Part shown: positions 51,955-62,833 of the stretch, piece after piece | How the letters are laid out: every line of letters starts with the position of its first letter | Position numbering within the stretch: position 1 is the stretch's first letter | Source: Cylindrotheca closterium | Lineage: Eukaryota > Bacillariophyta > Bacillariophyceae > Bacillariales > Bacillariaceae | Direction: 5' to 3' | DNA: 64,000 nt | Assembly: GCA_933822405.4 (NCBI GenBank) | Contig: CAKOGP040000014.1 | Location: forward strand, 39,302 to 103,301 | The notes under the pieces: generated by a model | The model's input: only the letters and a program-made list of their open reading frames with translations | Database searches by the model: none | What the model was told of the DNA's origin: nothing | Position numbers and translations under genes: made by a program

Positions 51955-53341
51955 GATTACCCTTTCTTATTGACTGCTTTACAACTGATTCCAAATGAAA
52001 AATTATGACAGTTTGTGTGTGTGAAAAAAACAAGGTTTGATTTCTCAGTTTTGGGTCAATCACAGGATACTTGTGTAGGAGTTGTACTGAAGCGTCGTAA
52101 ACGAATGTCGAAGAATTCTCATCACGATATCGGTGCTGAATTCAAAATTCGTGTAGAATAACTACAAGGTTGTACCTGTGATCAGACCTCTACAACCTAC
52201 AACTTGAAACTGCGGAGTGTCAGACTCGCACGAAACACGATTTAGATGAGATGGAAACCAAAACGCCTTTTCTTGACTGGCAAACTAATGCGCGTCTTCG
52301 CGCTTTGTTGATCACGATGTGACATTCGTGCTCTTCTGTAGATTTCGTTCATCGGAGCCCCGAAATGAGCAAATGATGATGTGCGGAGCCTTGTTATAAA
52401 TGGCCAAGAATAGAAACCTGGTGAAGATGGAAATAGAATTTTGATGTTGTTGGAGGCTGCAGCAATTACCATGATGGATGATTGCATAGTAATCTATCAT
52501 AGTATTGCTGAAGATGGAATGACAAAGAGGTGTACTAGGATGTTTCGAATTGTACTGATATCCTTGGTTTCACAAGCGAGTACCATTGGGTTCGAATTTG
52601 TCACATGGTCTCGGCCATAGCTAGCTACTTACTTGATCGTCAATACTGCTATAACTTGCCCGCTCCTCTCTTCATGATATGATTTGCTTTCTTTCCAGGC
52701 CATTGAACTGCTCCAGCTTTCTCATGATACATGAGTCGCTGCAAATGGTTCACCACCCTCCATCTATGACCCGGTAAAGTCTCCTTGATCATCTAGTGGG
52801 GCCAGTAAAATACTGGTTTGAAGTCGGGATATGATATGGTAGGAGGTATGGGAAGTAAAGGCACAAGACAACCCATTCACATTCCGCTTGCTCCTGCTGT
52901 ACGCAGTACACCAAGCAATGCAGATCCAGAAGTGCTATATACCTATTTCCTGCTAATAAAATTTGGAAGAACGAAATATGCGAAGTGTCATTCTCCAGTT
53001 TCGGGCTTTACAGGTTTGAATCCTCCCAGGGCACCGGTACCTGGTCCTCTGAAGGAGGATGATACTGTAGTTTAGTCTTTGAGCGACGGGTCCAAGCAGT
53101 CATCCACCATCATAACCGCCACTGCGAACATTGACCCGACCCTAACTTTCGTTCAAGTGTGTGTCGCACGCACCGTACTGCACGTGCGCGAACCGCTAAC
53201 AGACAAGCCATACGAATTGACGTGGCCAATCAAGAGGGCCAATTCTCTATTCAGCTCCGGGTGGCCGGACAGGCGAATAACGTCACAAAGCGAAACAACC
53301 AACTATATTTCCCAACAGCACGACATTCATCCTCTTGAGAA
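51955..53341. other. HMG3 promoter and upstream of the carrier gene
   Basis: 51955-52290 is duplicated promoter shared with HMG2. A plus-strand frame at about 52835-53075 (RQPIHIPLAPAVRST...) is weakly coding-like but unidentified. No tRNA could be built around the GGTTCGAAT at 52589. Confidence 0.4.
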
Positions 53342-54621
53342 ATGGCAACTGAAGCTCTAGATGCAACCGCAATCAGCCGAGATTTATTCTCTGCATCAAT
53401 TGGATCAGTGGCATGCTGCTACGTAGGGTGCGTTGAGGAGGAGCCGGACTTGGAATATCAGACTCGAATATGGTGCATGCGTCCCTCATCCTTTGCTTTT
53501 TCATCATTCTTGATTTGGAAGTCAACCATTCGATACTGTCAAAGTGAGGATGCAAACTCGACCTGATCTATTCACTGGAATATACTCTGCATCAGCTTCG
53601 ATGCTCTCGAATGAAGGTATTGCGTCATTTTGGAAGGGATCAGTACCTACTGCTGGTGGGATGGTTCTCGAAAATTGTATGGCATTTGGTGTGAATGAAG
53701 CTTTAAAACGAACCTTTCCAGATAATGAAGGGGGTTCTACTGAAGGAGGAGCCCCAAATTTATTGAAGCCCTTTCTCATGGTAAGCCGTCCGTATAATAG
53801 AATGCCACAAGACCCATGAGCAGTAGATGACTAACAGGCGACAATCGTTCTTCAGGGGAGCATCACTGGATGCTTTAGTGCAACAGTTCTCCTGCCGAGT
53901 GAAGTTGTCAAAGCAAAAACGCAAGTCGTTGTTGGAAAACCCGTGTCCTCGCAAGAAATTGTGCGCAAGATGATAAAGTCACAAGGGATGAGGTCGATGT
54001 TTGTTGGCTTGGACGCACAACTGTGTCGGGATGCTCCGTTCTACGCGTAGGTTGTCGTCGTCCAGAACCTTTAAGTTTCTTTTGAATGCATTCTCACGCC
54101 CTGTCAAGATTCTTTTTTGGAGGGTATGACCTTTTTGTGTATGGCTTCAGGACCTATGTACCAAGTATGCCAGAGGAACTGAACTACTTTCTGAGGTACG
54201 TGATGGGAAGAGGATGTTTGATTTGTCACGGCTCCATGTTTGGGCACCGCTCAATTCTTGTTTCTCCCCTCCAATAGTGGTGGTTTTGCGGGCATGTTTG
54301 GCTGGACCATGGCGATGCCTGTGAGTAGTTTCGATGCGATGCTGCTTTTTGCGCTGCAACGAATATTCACACGACTGGTATTGTTTGTATTGTTGTTCTT
54401 TACAGTTTGATGTGCCAAAGACAAATGTTCAATCTCGCTATGATACAAAGGTCGTTGGGAGCTATTTTCCAGAATTGATGAAGATCATCAGAGAACGAGG
54501 CTTGACGGGACTGTATAGTGGTTTGGGGCCAACTGTCGTGAGGGCTTTCCCCGCAAATGCTGCACTGTTCCTTGGTGTGGAGATGGGGAAGAAGTTTTTT
54601 GATAACCTATTTACACCGTAA
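53342..54621 (+). CDS. Mitochondrial carrier family protein, six exons (293 aa)
   Basis: Exons are 53342-53427, 53522-53780, 53856-54046, 54109-54195, 54278-54320 and 54406-54621, all with GT-AG borders and correct phase. The spliced protein has the tripartite carrier structure with three signatures of the PxDxxK type: QPFDTVKVRMQ (about 30-40), LPSEVVKAKTQ (second repeat, Asp replaced by Glu and Phe by Ser) and MPFDVPKTNVQSR (third). Length and signatures fit inner-membrane carriers of the carnitine/ornithine group most closely (GSVACCYVGQPFDTVK; LYSGLGPTVVRAFPANAALF near the end). The substrate is not certain. It has six exons in 1.3 kb, far more than any other gene in the window. Confidence 0.9.
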
Positions 54622-56154
54622 TCGTCGAATTTGGTGTAAAACACTCTTTCCAGCCTTTAGCAATCCAACATCCCTAGTAAATGGAAAGATGGAAAACGAG
54701 ATGTAGATGTGAGTGAATCCTAGTGCGAAGTTCAGAATACTGTAGTTCTTGCTTAACTGCTGAGAATTACTCTCATATCGTCGTGTTCTGACCCCTTTGA
54801 CGATTGATCGACTCCCATATGGAACCAATCTCTGGTATACCATTGCTTTTTAAAAAAGGTTAAAAAAAGAGGTGATCCATTGTATAGCTACTGTGTATGT
54901 CATATTGTTATTATACTCTTAACGCTGCATTTTGTAATTGTGGGCGTTAATTTGTTGGATTGGGCGCACGTTGCCAGGTACTTCTAAATGCTGAGCTTCT
55001 TTGCTTCCTTTGACTGGATATGCCTTCTTTTCTTCAACATGCTTTCGACTTCTTGCCGGGGTTTGGCTTCTTTTCAATTTGGAATTGCAGGTTTCTTTCC
55101 CTTGGCCTCATGAGAAATCCTTGTCAGCCTGAGCCGTCTGTGACACCAAATATACACCGCAAGCCCACACTATTCTGGGGCAGGAAGGACATTTCCGTAG
55201 GTTTGACACAGTACAAGCGGAGGTAATTCTTGGAAATGAAACACACAGGCGATTGAAAATCACATGTTCAAGTAGCAGAAAACACAAGGTGGCCCAATTG
55301 ATTTGTTCCGGCAAGGATGATGACTTCCTGTCCCTTTGCATTTCTTTTCATTTACTGATTTCAGCCCTATCCCTGACAGAAATTCATGACAGAGTATGAT
55401 GAAAGCAAAAGTATTACACTTTGTCTCACTCCCATACAATGAATTGTTTGAATGCTCGATCAGACGCTGGTATAGGAGATGCTCGTACTGTATATTATAT
55501 GTCGTATGTATAAGCACACCGCATTATTCGATGTGTCGCCAATCGCCTCAGCTGCTGTCGGCGACCCCTTCAATGGCTTGATGCTTCCCAAAATCCTCGT
55601 TCGTGATTGCCCCCATTTAAAAAAAAACACGTGTAGCAATGCAACCGCAATCCTGGTCCGTTGTGTGGCTCTAGTAAGAATAATGCATAACGATTAATAT
55701 ATTGAGGATCCTTCAGTTCATTTTATATCTCTAGTAGTTGCTTTAAGGAACTGCATATCTATGCATACCGGCAGTTCGTGCACTTCATCATCTCTGGCCT
55801 TCATACAATTGATTTGACTGATGAATCACATGCGGTAATATACCGGTATATTATCGTTACTACCAAGAGTACGGTATGATGAAATTTATCACATATATGG
55901 CGAGCCAGCATCGCCAGTAGGTTCTGTATCATACATCACGTGTATGTGTTCACGTGCACGTAAACGGTACTACCGATTGTGCGAGTAGTAGGTACATCCA
56001 TGTATAATACACATCGACGTATAAACAGCAGTTTGAGGGTGCTCCACCTTCAACCTTTACTTCAAAAGACTGTGCACGCATCGATTCCATCCATCCATCC
56101 ATCCATCCATCCATCCATCCATCCATTCTATACATTATTCCCTTTCATATCATA
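54622..56154. other. Intergenic region before the ATPase-nuclease gene
   Basis: No gene is supported in 1.5 kb. It contains TACCGGTA at 55841-55848 and ends in a CCAT microsatellite just before the next start codon. Confidence 0.45.
56087..56126 (+). repeat. (CCAT)10 microsatellite 28 bases upstream of a start codon
   Basis: Ten uninterrupted CCAT units, ending 28 bases before the ATG at 56155. It would lie in the leader or core promoter of the ATPase-nuclease gene and may vary in length. Confidence 0.9.
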
Positions 56155-58806
56155 ATGGCGGAAGCAGCAACATCTGATGCGGCAAATATAGGCAGCAGCA
56201 GCAGTCGATCTGTCGAAGACATTGCAGCCTACCTTGAAAACACGATACCAAAAGAAACGTGGAAACCTGGACGACAACCTGATACAAACATGATGGCAAC
56301 TGAGATCAAAGAGATGTGGGACGAAGCTTCATCTCATGACTTACGAGGCTTTCTCTGGTCGTATATCAACAGGGATCAATTGAAAGCTACCGTCGACGAC
56401 TTGGTGAAGTTTTTGGAACAAGGCGGCAAGAAGCCTGGTACGAATGTGTATCAACAGGAGCGGCAATTCGTTGGCATATCTCACAAAGTGATCGACACAG
56501 CGTTGACGCACGATTTTGATATGCTCCAACTGCACGAAAAAATCTGTTTTATATTTCTGACATTTTACAAGAAAGGCAATGAAGGCGAGTACTATGGACC
56601 CTATATTTGCTTTGTGCAATCGAGTGGAATGGGGAAGACAAAGATTCTCTACGAATTGTGCAAGCATTACAAGATGAATGAAGAAGGGACATCTAAGAGT
56701 GGTAAAGGGAAATCTAAGAGTGGTACCAATATTGTGGGTCGGCTCATTCTCTGCCGCAATGCAAAAGGGGAAAGCGATGAAAGGAAAAAGGAGAAGGACC
56801 TGTTTGACGCGTTCATTGATCTCCGAAACGGCATAAACAGCAATCAATCCTTTCAACAAGTAGTTGACGGCGTATTTAAAAAGCTGGATGACATGATTGC
56901 CTTGCTCAATATTGCTGATGAGCCGACGGAATTGGTTTTGTTTTTTGACGAAGCACACTACCTACTTGATGAGGGCAAGTATACAAAGGAAAAGGGAAAG
57001 GGAAAGGAAACGAAAACGACAAAAATGGACGCAATGCTCTTTCGTATCGTTCGCCTTTGGATTCGCAAGAAGCGGGGGAATTTGCAAATCGTTGCTGTAT
57101 TCACCGGGACGACTGCAAAATTAACCAACTTCATCATTGATGACGACATTACAAACAAGACGGATACCGATACTCGTGAGTACACGTCACCTAAACTTGA
57201 ATTCTACACGAGGGGTGAGAAAACGTCCTACACACCATTTTACACTACTACTACGATTGGGTGTCTCCGATTTGTCAAAATGGATGATTCATCATCAAAT
57301 AAGAGCGAATACAGCGTCGCCGTTCCTCGCGGGCGGCCTCTTTTTGCTGCCATGTCCGAACAAGAACTGAAGGCTGGCGAGTCAATCATTGTTCAACGTA
57401 TTGTTCAAGATGCTTCACCAAGCGCATTCAAAAATACAGCAGCAACCTGGCTCAGTGTGTTGGGCACACGAGTGCAGATGGGACAAACGACATTTGCTGC
57501 AGCTTCTGGTCTTGTGGGCCGTTCTTACGCCAACCTTGTTTCGGTTAGCCCTGCTACAGTCGATGGCAATGACAAGCAAACTGCCAAAATTTGTTTCCCA
57601 CCAGATCCTGTTTGTGCGCGATTGGCAATGTGTCTCATGGATGATAGTTGGTCCATGGCTCTTTCAGAAGACACGACTCTGAATGGAAGACCAAAAGTAT
57701 GGTGGGTACAGAAGATGAAGGACCTATTTTCAGACCATTTTTGTTCACCGGAAAAGGGAGACTTTGGGGAAGTCATGGTGGCTTTGTATTTTTTGTTCTG
57801 TGCAGATATTGTCCGAGGTAGTTTGAAGGACAATAAGGAGTACACTACTTTCTCAGTACCACTAAATGATTGGATCAATTGTCTAATCAATGGGGGTCGT
57901 AGTGGTGATGATGGTGACGACGGTGACGACCTGATGAGTCAAAATAACGATTGCCAGGTCCATTTCAGTGCCATCCAAGTCTGTCGTAATTATGCCCGTG
58001 CGTATGATGACTCGTGGTCTTTACTTCAGAATGAAGTGTTCTTGGAAAACATGTACAAAACGGGTGTGGGATTTTATGTGTTTGCAGGTTGCAGTGTCAT
58101 TGATGTTGTATTTGCATTGCGAATATCAGTGGCAGCACCAAGAAAAGGCGGCGTCACCGCCACTGGCTCATCCTCATCAAAAAAGTACCAATACGTTCCG
58201 ATGTTTGTGTCCATCAAGTCGCAATCCAGTTTCTGTCCAAAATCTGCAAGCATTGAATGTGACAACATGAAAGCAAAATTTGAAGCGGTGAAAGGTGGTA
58301 GCGAGCTTGGTGCCCTTTGCCTCTTGGTGGTGTTTGGTTCATCTGTCAAGTCAAAAGATGGAGACTATACTTTGAAACCAGATTGCGTCAAGAATCTTGA
58401 AGAGGGAATGGCAGTATCCAAAGTGCTGCGGATACCAACCAATGACGAATTTGGATTGACAGAAGCATTCTGGGAGTTGACAGGAGTTCACGATGAAATG
58501 TCAGAAGTTCTTGCTTCTCACAGCTTTTTGGGTGCCCATCGAGAAGCTGATAGCGAGACCACCACGAATAACTTTACAGAGCAAGTCTTGCGACTCCGCC
58601 CAAAATTAAAGACAAAAAAAGCACCAGAAACGCAAGGCATTGTAAGGAAAACAGATGAAGTGACTGGCTATTTGGACAAGTTGCTTGCAGGTCTAGATGA
58701 CATCGTTAGAGGACCACCATCAGATGGAGAGAAAGAGAAGCAAAAGAAACGAAAGGCAACTGAAGAAAAGACAAACAAAATACAAAAGCCTCGCATCCGA
58801 TATTGA
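56155..58806 (+). CDS. P-loop ATPase with C-terminal nuclease-like motifs, Crinkler-type architecture (883 aa)
   Basis: A single long exon, ATG 56155, TGA 58804-58806. Residues 20-145 form a helical lead. The P-loop ATPase has QSSGMGKT (155-162, Walker A), VLFFDEAH (261-268, Walker B) and a sensor-like VFTGTT (about 315-320), with a Lys-rich insert between A and B. Near residues 648-690 an Asp in CSVIDVVFAL is followed by YVPMFVSIKSQ, the spacing and pattern of a PD-(D/E)xK restriction-endonuclease-like core. The C-terminus is basic (KQKKRKATEEKTNKIQKPR), a likely nuclear signal. This order (NTPase with SSGxGK, then nuclease) is known from Crinkler-type proteins of oomycetes, fungi and some protists, thought to derive from mobile-element proteins. 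No secretion signal is present, so a host-directed effector role is not implied. It could be a domesticated or active mobile-element protein. The assignment rests on motifs only. Confidence 0.7.
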   Translation: MAEAATSDAANIGSSSSRSVEDIAAYLENTIPKETWKPGRQPDTNMMATEIKEMWDEASSHDLRGFLWSYINRDQLKATVDDLVKFLEQGGKKPGTNVYQQERQFVGISHKVIDTALTHDFDMLQLHEKICFIFLTFYKKGNEGEYYGPYICFVQSSGMGKTKILYELCKHYKMNEEGTSKSGKGKSKSGTNIVGRLILCRNAKGESDERKKEKDLFDAFIDLRNGINSNQSFQQVVDGVFKKLDDMIALLNIADEPTELVLFFDEAHYLLDEGKYTKEKGKGKETKTTKMDAMLFRIVRLWIRKKRGNLQIVAVFTGTTAKLTNFIIDDDITNKTDTDTREYTSPKLEFYTRGEKTSYTPFYTTTTIGCLRFVKMDDSSSNKSEYSVAVPRGRPLFAAMSEQELKAGESIIVQRIVQDASPSAFKNTAATWLSVLGTRVQMGQTTFAAASGLVGRSYANLVSVSPATVDGNDKQTAKICFPPDPVCARLAMCLMDDSWSMALSEDTTLNGRPKVWWVQKMKDLFSDHFCSPEKGDFGEVMVALYFLFCADIVRGSLKDNKEYTTFSVPLNDWINCLINGGRSGDDGDDGDDLMSQNNDCQVHFSAIQVCRNYARAYDDSWSLLQNEVFLENMYKTGVGFYVFAGCSVIDVVFALRISVAAPRKGGVTATGSSSSKKYQYVPMFVSIKSQSSFCPKSASIECDNMKAKFEAVKGGSELGALCLLVVFGSSVKSKDGDYTLKPDCVKNLEEGMAVSKVLRIPTNDEFGLTEAFWELTGVHDEMSEVLASHSFLGAHREADSETTTNNFTEQVLRLRPKLKTKKAPETQGIVRKTDEVTGYLDKLLAGLDDIVRGPPSDGEKEKQKKRKATEEKTNKIQKPRIRY

Positions 58807-59525
58807 GGAGAAATTCACTATTGTTGGAGCTTACCATTGTTCCAGATATTTCTGTGCACATTCACATTAGAATTGATTCATGAATGTGCCACGAAACAGT
58901 GATAACCACATGACGCTATAATGATGCATTATGAACAAATCTTGTTTGATAGTTGTTGAATGTTTGTCGGATTGGGCCAATTTTTTTCTTTATTGTCGGA
59001 GTTTGGTAATAGTACTTGCTACTAGTGTGGAAAATTGCAGGGGAGGGATTGGTCAAATTGATCAAACTATGGGCAGTCCAAAATTACATATAACTGATGC
59101 ATTAATCGTATTAAAACTATCTCAAGTTTCTAGATTGCCGTTAACGGCTGTCATGGCCATTTACCATACGGAGGTGAGTCCAGTACTATTGAACCAGTTT
59201 GAGGCATCCAATCCCAGGGAAGTTGCTCTATCGCTTATTACATTGCACCCTTGCACATGTAGAGACGAACTTGCCACTCGAGGCGGCATATTTTTATTTG
59301 GTTTTTGTGTTTTTTGAAGGTGGTAGTGGGCAGGGTTGTGTAGCAGGTGACAAGCCACTTGTTCTTGCGCCCTACTGCCGTGGGTGTATTGATCCAAGTG
59401 AATGGAGTGTTCCAGAACAATGTGGCCACCATCTACATGACAGACTGCAGTTCCCTAGGCCTGTGATCAACAGAGGGAGAGTGAAACATAGAAGGGGCAG
59501 ATAGATGACCGAGACATCTGTCTGT
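58807..59525. other. Intergenic region between the ATPase-nuclease gene and transposon remnant
   Basis: Short open frames only. No inverted repeats flanking the ATPase gene were noticed by eye. Confidence 0.35.
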
Positions 59526-61800
59526 TTATGGACTTGCGCCGGGTGGCCAAGTCAATGTTGGGTTGGCGGGTTGTGCCAGGTCAAAAATCATCTGGCGTTG
59601 CCTGGCTAGAGAGCGACGGTTGATTGCTCTCTCATGGAAGACAAGACACAGCCAATGTTGACAATCTTTGAGTGATTTGTTGAAGACAATTTTGCGGGAG
59701 TCCTGAAAGAGGTACTGCGAGCGTGGGGGGATATCCATCAGGCCCATGGCAAACTGTTTGCGGATGCCAATGTCAATCTCCTGCTTGCGAGCTATGTGCC
59801 AGGAGCTGTCTTCAGAGTGGGCAAGCCGGTTGCGGTCTTTCCACATGTAATGCCTGATCCGGATCAGTTGTTGGATCAGGCGGCGGGAGGCCCAAAGGTT
59901 GGCAGACTTCTTGGAGCCAATGTAGGAGAGGTGAAGGGCCTGCAGGTGTCTCCATTTGGGGGACACTAGGCCTTCAAGGAGGCTCTGGGCCCCAAGCATG
60001 GCTTGGGAAGAGACGGCACTTTGGAAGAGGTGGGGATGGCAGGACCAGGTTTGGACGGTGGGGACCCCCAAGGAAGGCTGACGGACTGTCTTCAGGTATT
60101 CAAAGAGGAAGGCTTTGATCTCTGGGGCAGTCTGCTGAGTCTGCATCCAGGTACAGAGGGCCAGATGGCGTTTTGACCATTCTGCAACTGCAGTAGGAGC
60201 AGAACAGCGTGGAGCATGGAGGTGATCTTCCACGGGACAGGAGGAGCATCTGGGGCAGGAGCTCTTTGCCGACCGGTTCCAAATGGCCAAGAATTTTCCC
60301 AAACCCGTCATACCAGAAATATGCTTGGGTGTCCAGCGGTGGAGATTTGCTGGGAGGGCCTTCATGGCGCGTGCAAGAGACAACCAATCGACCTCATGTA
60401 TGGACTGCTTGGAGAGGCGGTCCTTGGAGGACCAATATGCTCAAAGGGCAGGAAGAGAGACCAGCTCCATGATGTGAGCCTGATCCAATTTGGAAGACTT
60501 AACACCATCCATGAATAAAGACACAGGTTCATGGAAGAAGCGGGAGTTGGAGGCGGCAGAACTGCATGTGGACTCTAGCAGGCGGCGATAGGACTGTGCT
60601 TTGTAGTCCACTTCCACATCGCGCTGCTCCCACCAGTCCAGTTGGGAGAAAGGCTGGTGCTTGTCCAGGTGGCCTTTAACATGGCGCCGATGAACTTGGA
60701 GGGGAAGGTGGCAAAGCAAGGCCCGGATGGTGGAGGCCAGATCAAACTGAGCACCAGACGATGACACATGGATGTTGGAGAAGGACTTGCCTTATCAAGA
60801 GCTATGAGCCCGTCACAGGCCATCTCAACTGACGGTTGGCTGGCAAAGAGTTTCAGGTGGGCGACCTGAGATATCCAGCCCAACACCAGGAGAGAAGCCA
60901 TAAGGCCAATCAATTTGCTGCGCCTTGAACTCTGATCCTCAAATTTCCCAGGGGTTTGGCAGGTGATCCAGATGATATCCCTGCAATCCTCAGTGAGAAT
61001 TTGAGCGCATGCTGTGCCCACTTTAGCTTTGTAAGAGCCGTCGCTCACGGCACAAAGGGAACCGGCAAGAAGAGCCTGAGCCAGGCGGTCCTCACTCCCT
61101 TCAATGGTAATGACCTCTGGAACCCAGCTGTGAGAACCTGATTCAGCCAAACTGCCGAAGTGATGCCAGAGGTCAAGGAAGGAAGTTGGGGGGGCAGGTG
61201 GTTTGGCTGGTAGGTGAGGGCCCGTAGAGTGGAGGAGGACCCGGCTCTTGTGGATCGGAGAACGGCTAGGGAAGACAAAAACCAAGGCGCCGACAGCGTC
61301 CACTGGTAGAGGTGGGAGATCAGGGTTGAAATGTCGAGGCAAGTAAAAGGGGTGCTGACGGCTGGTGGAGGCAAGAGAAACAGAAGGGATCCATAGGTGA
61401 CCCTAACGGTGGAACAGGGTATTGGTACTAGAGGGGGAGTATTGCCAGCCCCTTCCAGGGCAGGTCAACCGAGTGCCACAGGCCTAACGGAGAAGTGCGG
61501 TGTCGGTTGGAGTGGCCGGTCAGATGAGTAGAGATCCATTGTTGCCATGCAGTCCACCATTGGCTAGACGGGCAAGCAGTGTGGGGCCATTGGTACCAAT
61601 CAGAATAACTGTCCTCTCTTATTCCTTTCCATGCGTGCAATGTAATTGCTGTTTCTTTGTCATTCCCTTTTTGTGTGGATGTAGATTGTCCGACAGACTT
61701 GCATCCGGCATACTTGCGTCGAATCCCAACATCACGATCAAAGTCCGATTGTACATGGCAAAAACTTCGTACTTGAATATTTTTTTTTGGAATGTAAAAT
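59526..61800 (-). mobile_element. Degenerate diatom reverse-transcriptase element: RNase H and C-terminal zinc region
   Basis: Read on the minus strand from about 61800 down, fragments fit the C-terminal half of reverse-transcriptase proteins common in diatoms. Near 61050-60900 is an RNase H start (AVSDGSYKAKVGTACAQI, then EDQSSRRSKLIGL and EMACDGLIALDKA). After a frameshift near 60790 it continues HVKGHLDKHQPFSQLDWWEQ with a final Asp (DVEVDY). An in-frame TGA lies near 60441. The last part (to 59526) has SLARAMKALP and a zinc-binding CPRC...EDHLHAPRC, then a tail. The RNase H glutamate expected in the second block is Lys (SRRSKLIGL), so this copy is inactive even apart from frame breaks. 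The polymerase domain is not seen. There are at least two disabling changes. Confidence 0.75.
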
Positions 61801-62039
61801 CTCATATTTTGTCATATCCCAACAGTGTTGATCTATTATTCTACTTCTTGATTTGCTTCTCATGGTAATCTTCAATATCCCATAGCCGCACAAGTTGTTC
61901 TTTGCAGGTTGTCCAACATTGGCATAGTATTTCCTTTCATATCTCTTGCCTGTCCCTCAACCAATTTTACTAAGTTCCATTATTCAATGAAAACTATTAT
62001 ACATGTATAGAATAGAAACTGTATTTATTCAAATAAAAT

Positions 62040-62541
62040 ATCTGTTGTATCCCCTTGGTTTGAGCGTGCATGTGTAGTATGAAAGATTTGATGGTACTCA
62101 GCATTGAGGAACTTTCCTTTCCCAGCCAACGGTAGTATGAAAGATTTGATGGTACTCAGCATTGAGTAACTTTCCTTTCCCAGCCTCCAGTAAACCGTTA
62201 CCAGCTGGTGTTTCCTGCTTTGAATCCTTGTTGAACTTGATAGGAAAATCTTCCAACATGCTCTAGACATAGTCATCCATGCGGATCTTGAGTTTTCCTT
62301 TCACCAAGAAATCCAAAGTCATTCCAAGATATCTGTGTATCTTTCCTCTGACAATTGTGCATGCCTTGATCAAACCATATCTCATATTCAACCACTTAGC
62401 AAATTTGTCATTTACTTTTGGGTCCATGTGACTTGACATAAGATCGTCAACATGAAGCCTGATAGTTTGCTGTTTTTCATCAACAACTTCGTTAGCAACA
62501 CACGGGTCATACAAATTGAAAACAAATCTCTTTGCCTCCAA
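62040..62541 (-). mobile_element. Ty1/copia reverse-transcriptase fragment
   Basis: On the minus strand 62541-62263 reads DPCVANEVVDEKQQTIRLHV then DDLMSSHMDPKVND and YLGMTLDFLVKGK, the pattern of the copia polymerase region (VDDL and YLGM motifs). After a stop the same frame continues SMLEDFPIKFNKDSKQETPA and AEYHQIFHTT, as expected downstream in such elements. The catalytic VDDL is intact, but the fragment lacks integrase and N-terminal polymerase. A 54-base direct duplication disrupts the 3' part. Confidence 0.8.
62074..62185. repeat. 54-base tandem duplication inside the copia fragment
   Basis: 62074-62127 and 62132-62185 match at all but one noticed base (GAGGAAC versus GAGTAAC), separated by 4 bases. 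It duplicates the segment coding for AEYHQIFHTT on the minus strand. Confidence 0.9.
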
Positions 62542-62833
62542 ATCACTTCAAAACTGATTATAGAATAGGAGGCTCGATTGTAACATCCCATAAGTAATTT
62601 TTATTTGGAACAAAGAAGTAATGAGTCACGACCTAAAAGCAGGTTTTCCATCATTATGTCAGCTGTACCTCTAAATAAATTATTAGTGACTAAAGATTTA
62701 AAAAAATGTCCCTTTTGTTTTTAAACTATTTATGAATGACAAGATGTTCTTATCTATGAGAAATGTCTTCTTTGTTAGTTAGTCATCTCACGAGAAGGAA
62801 CCACAAGGAATTCTAAAGTCATCGATCTGCCGG

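Noticed and set aside
52500..52620. Possible tRNA with GGTTCGAAT at 52589
   Set aside because: No matching A-box or acceptor stem could be found on either strand.
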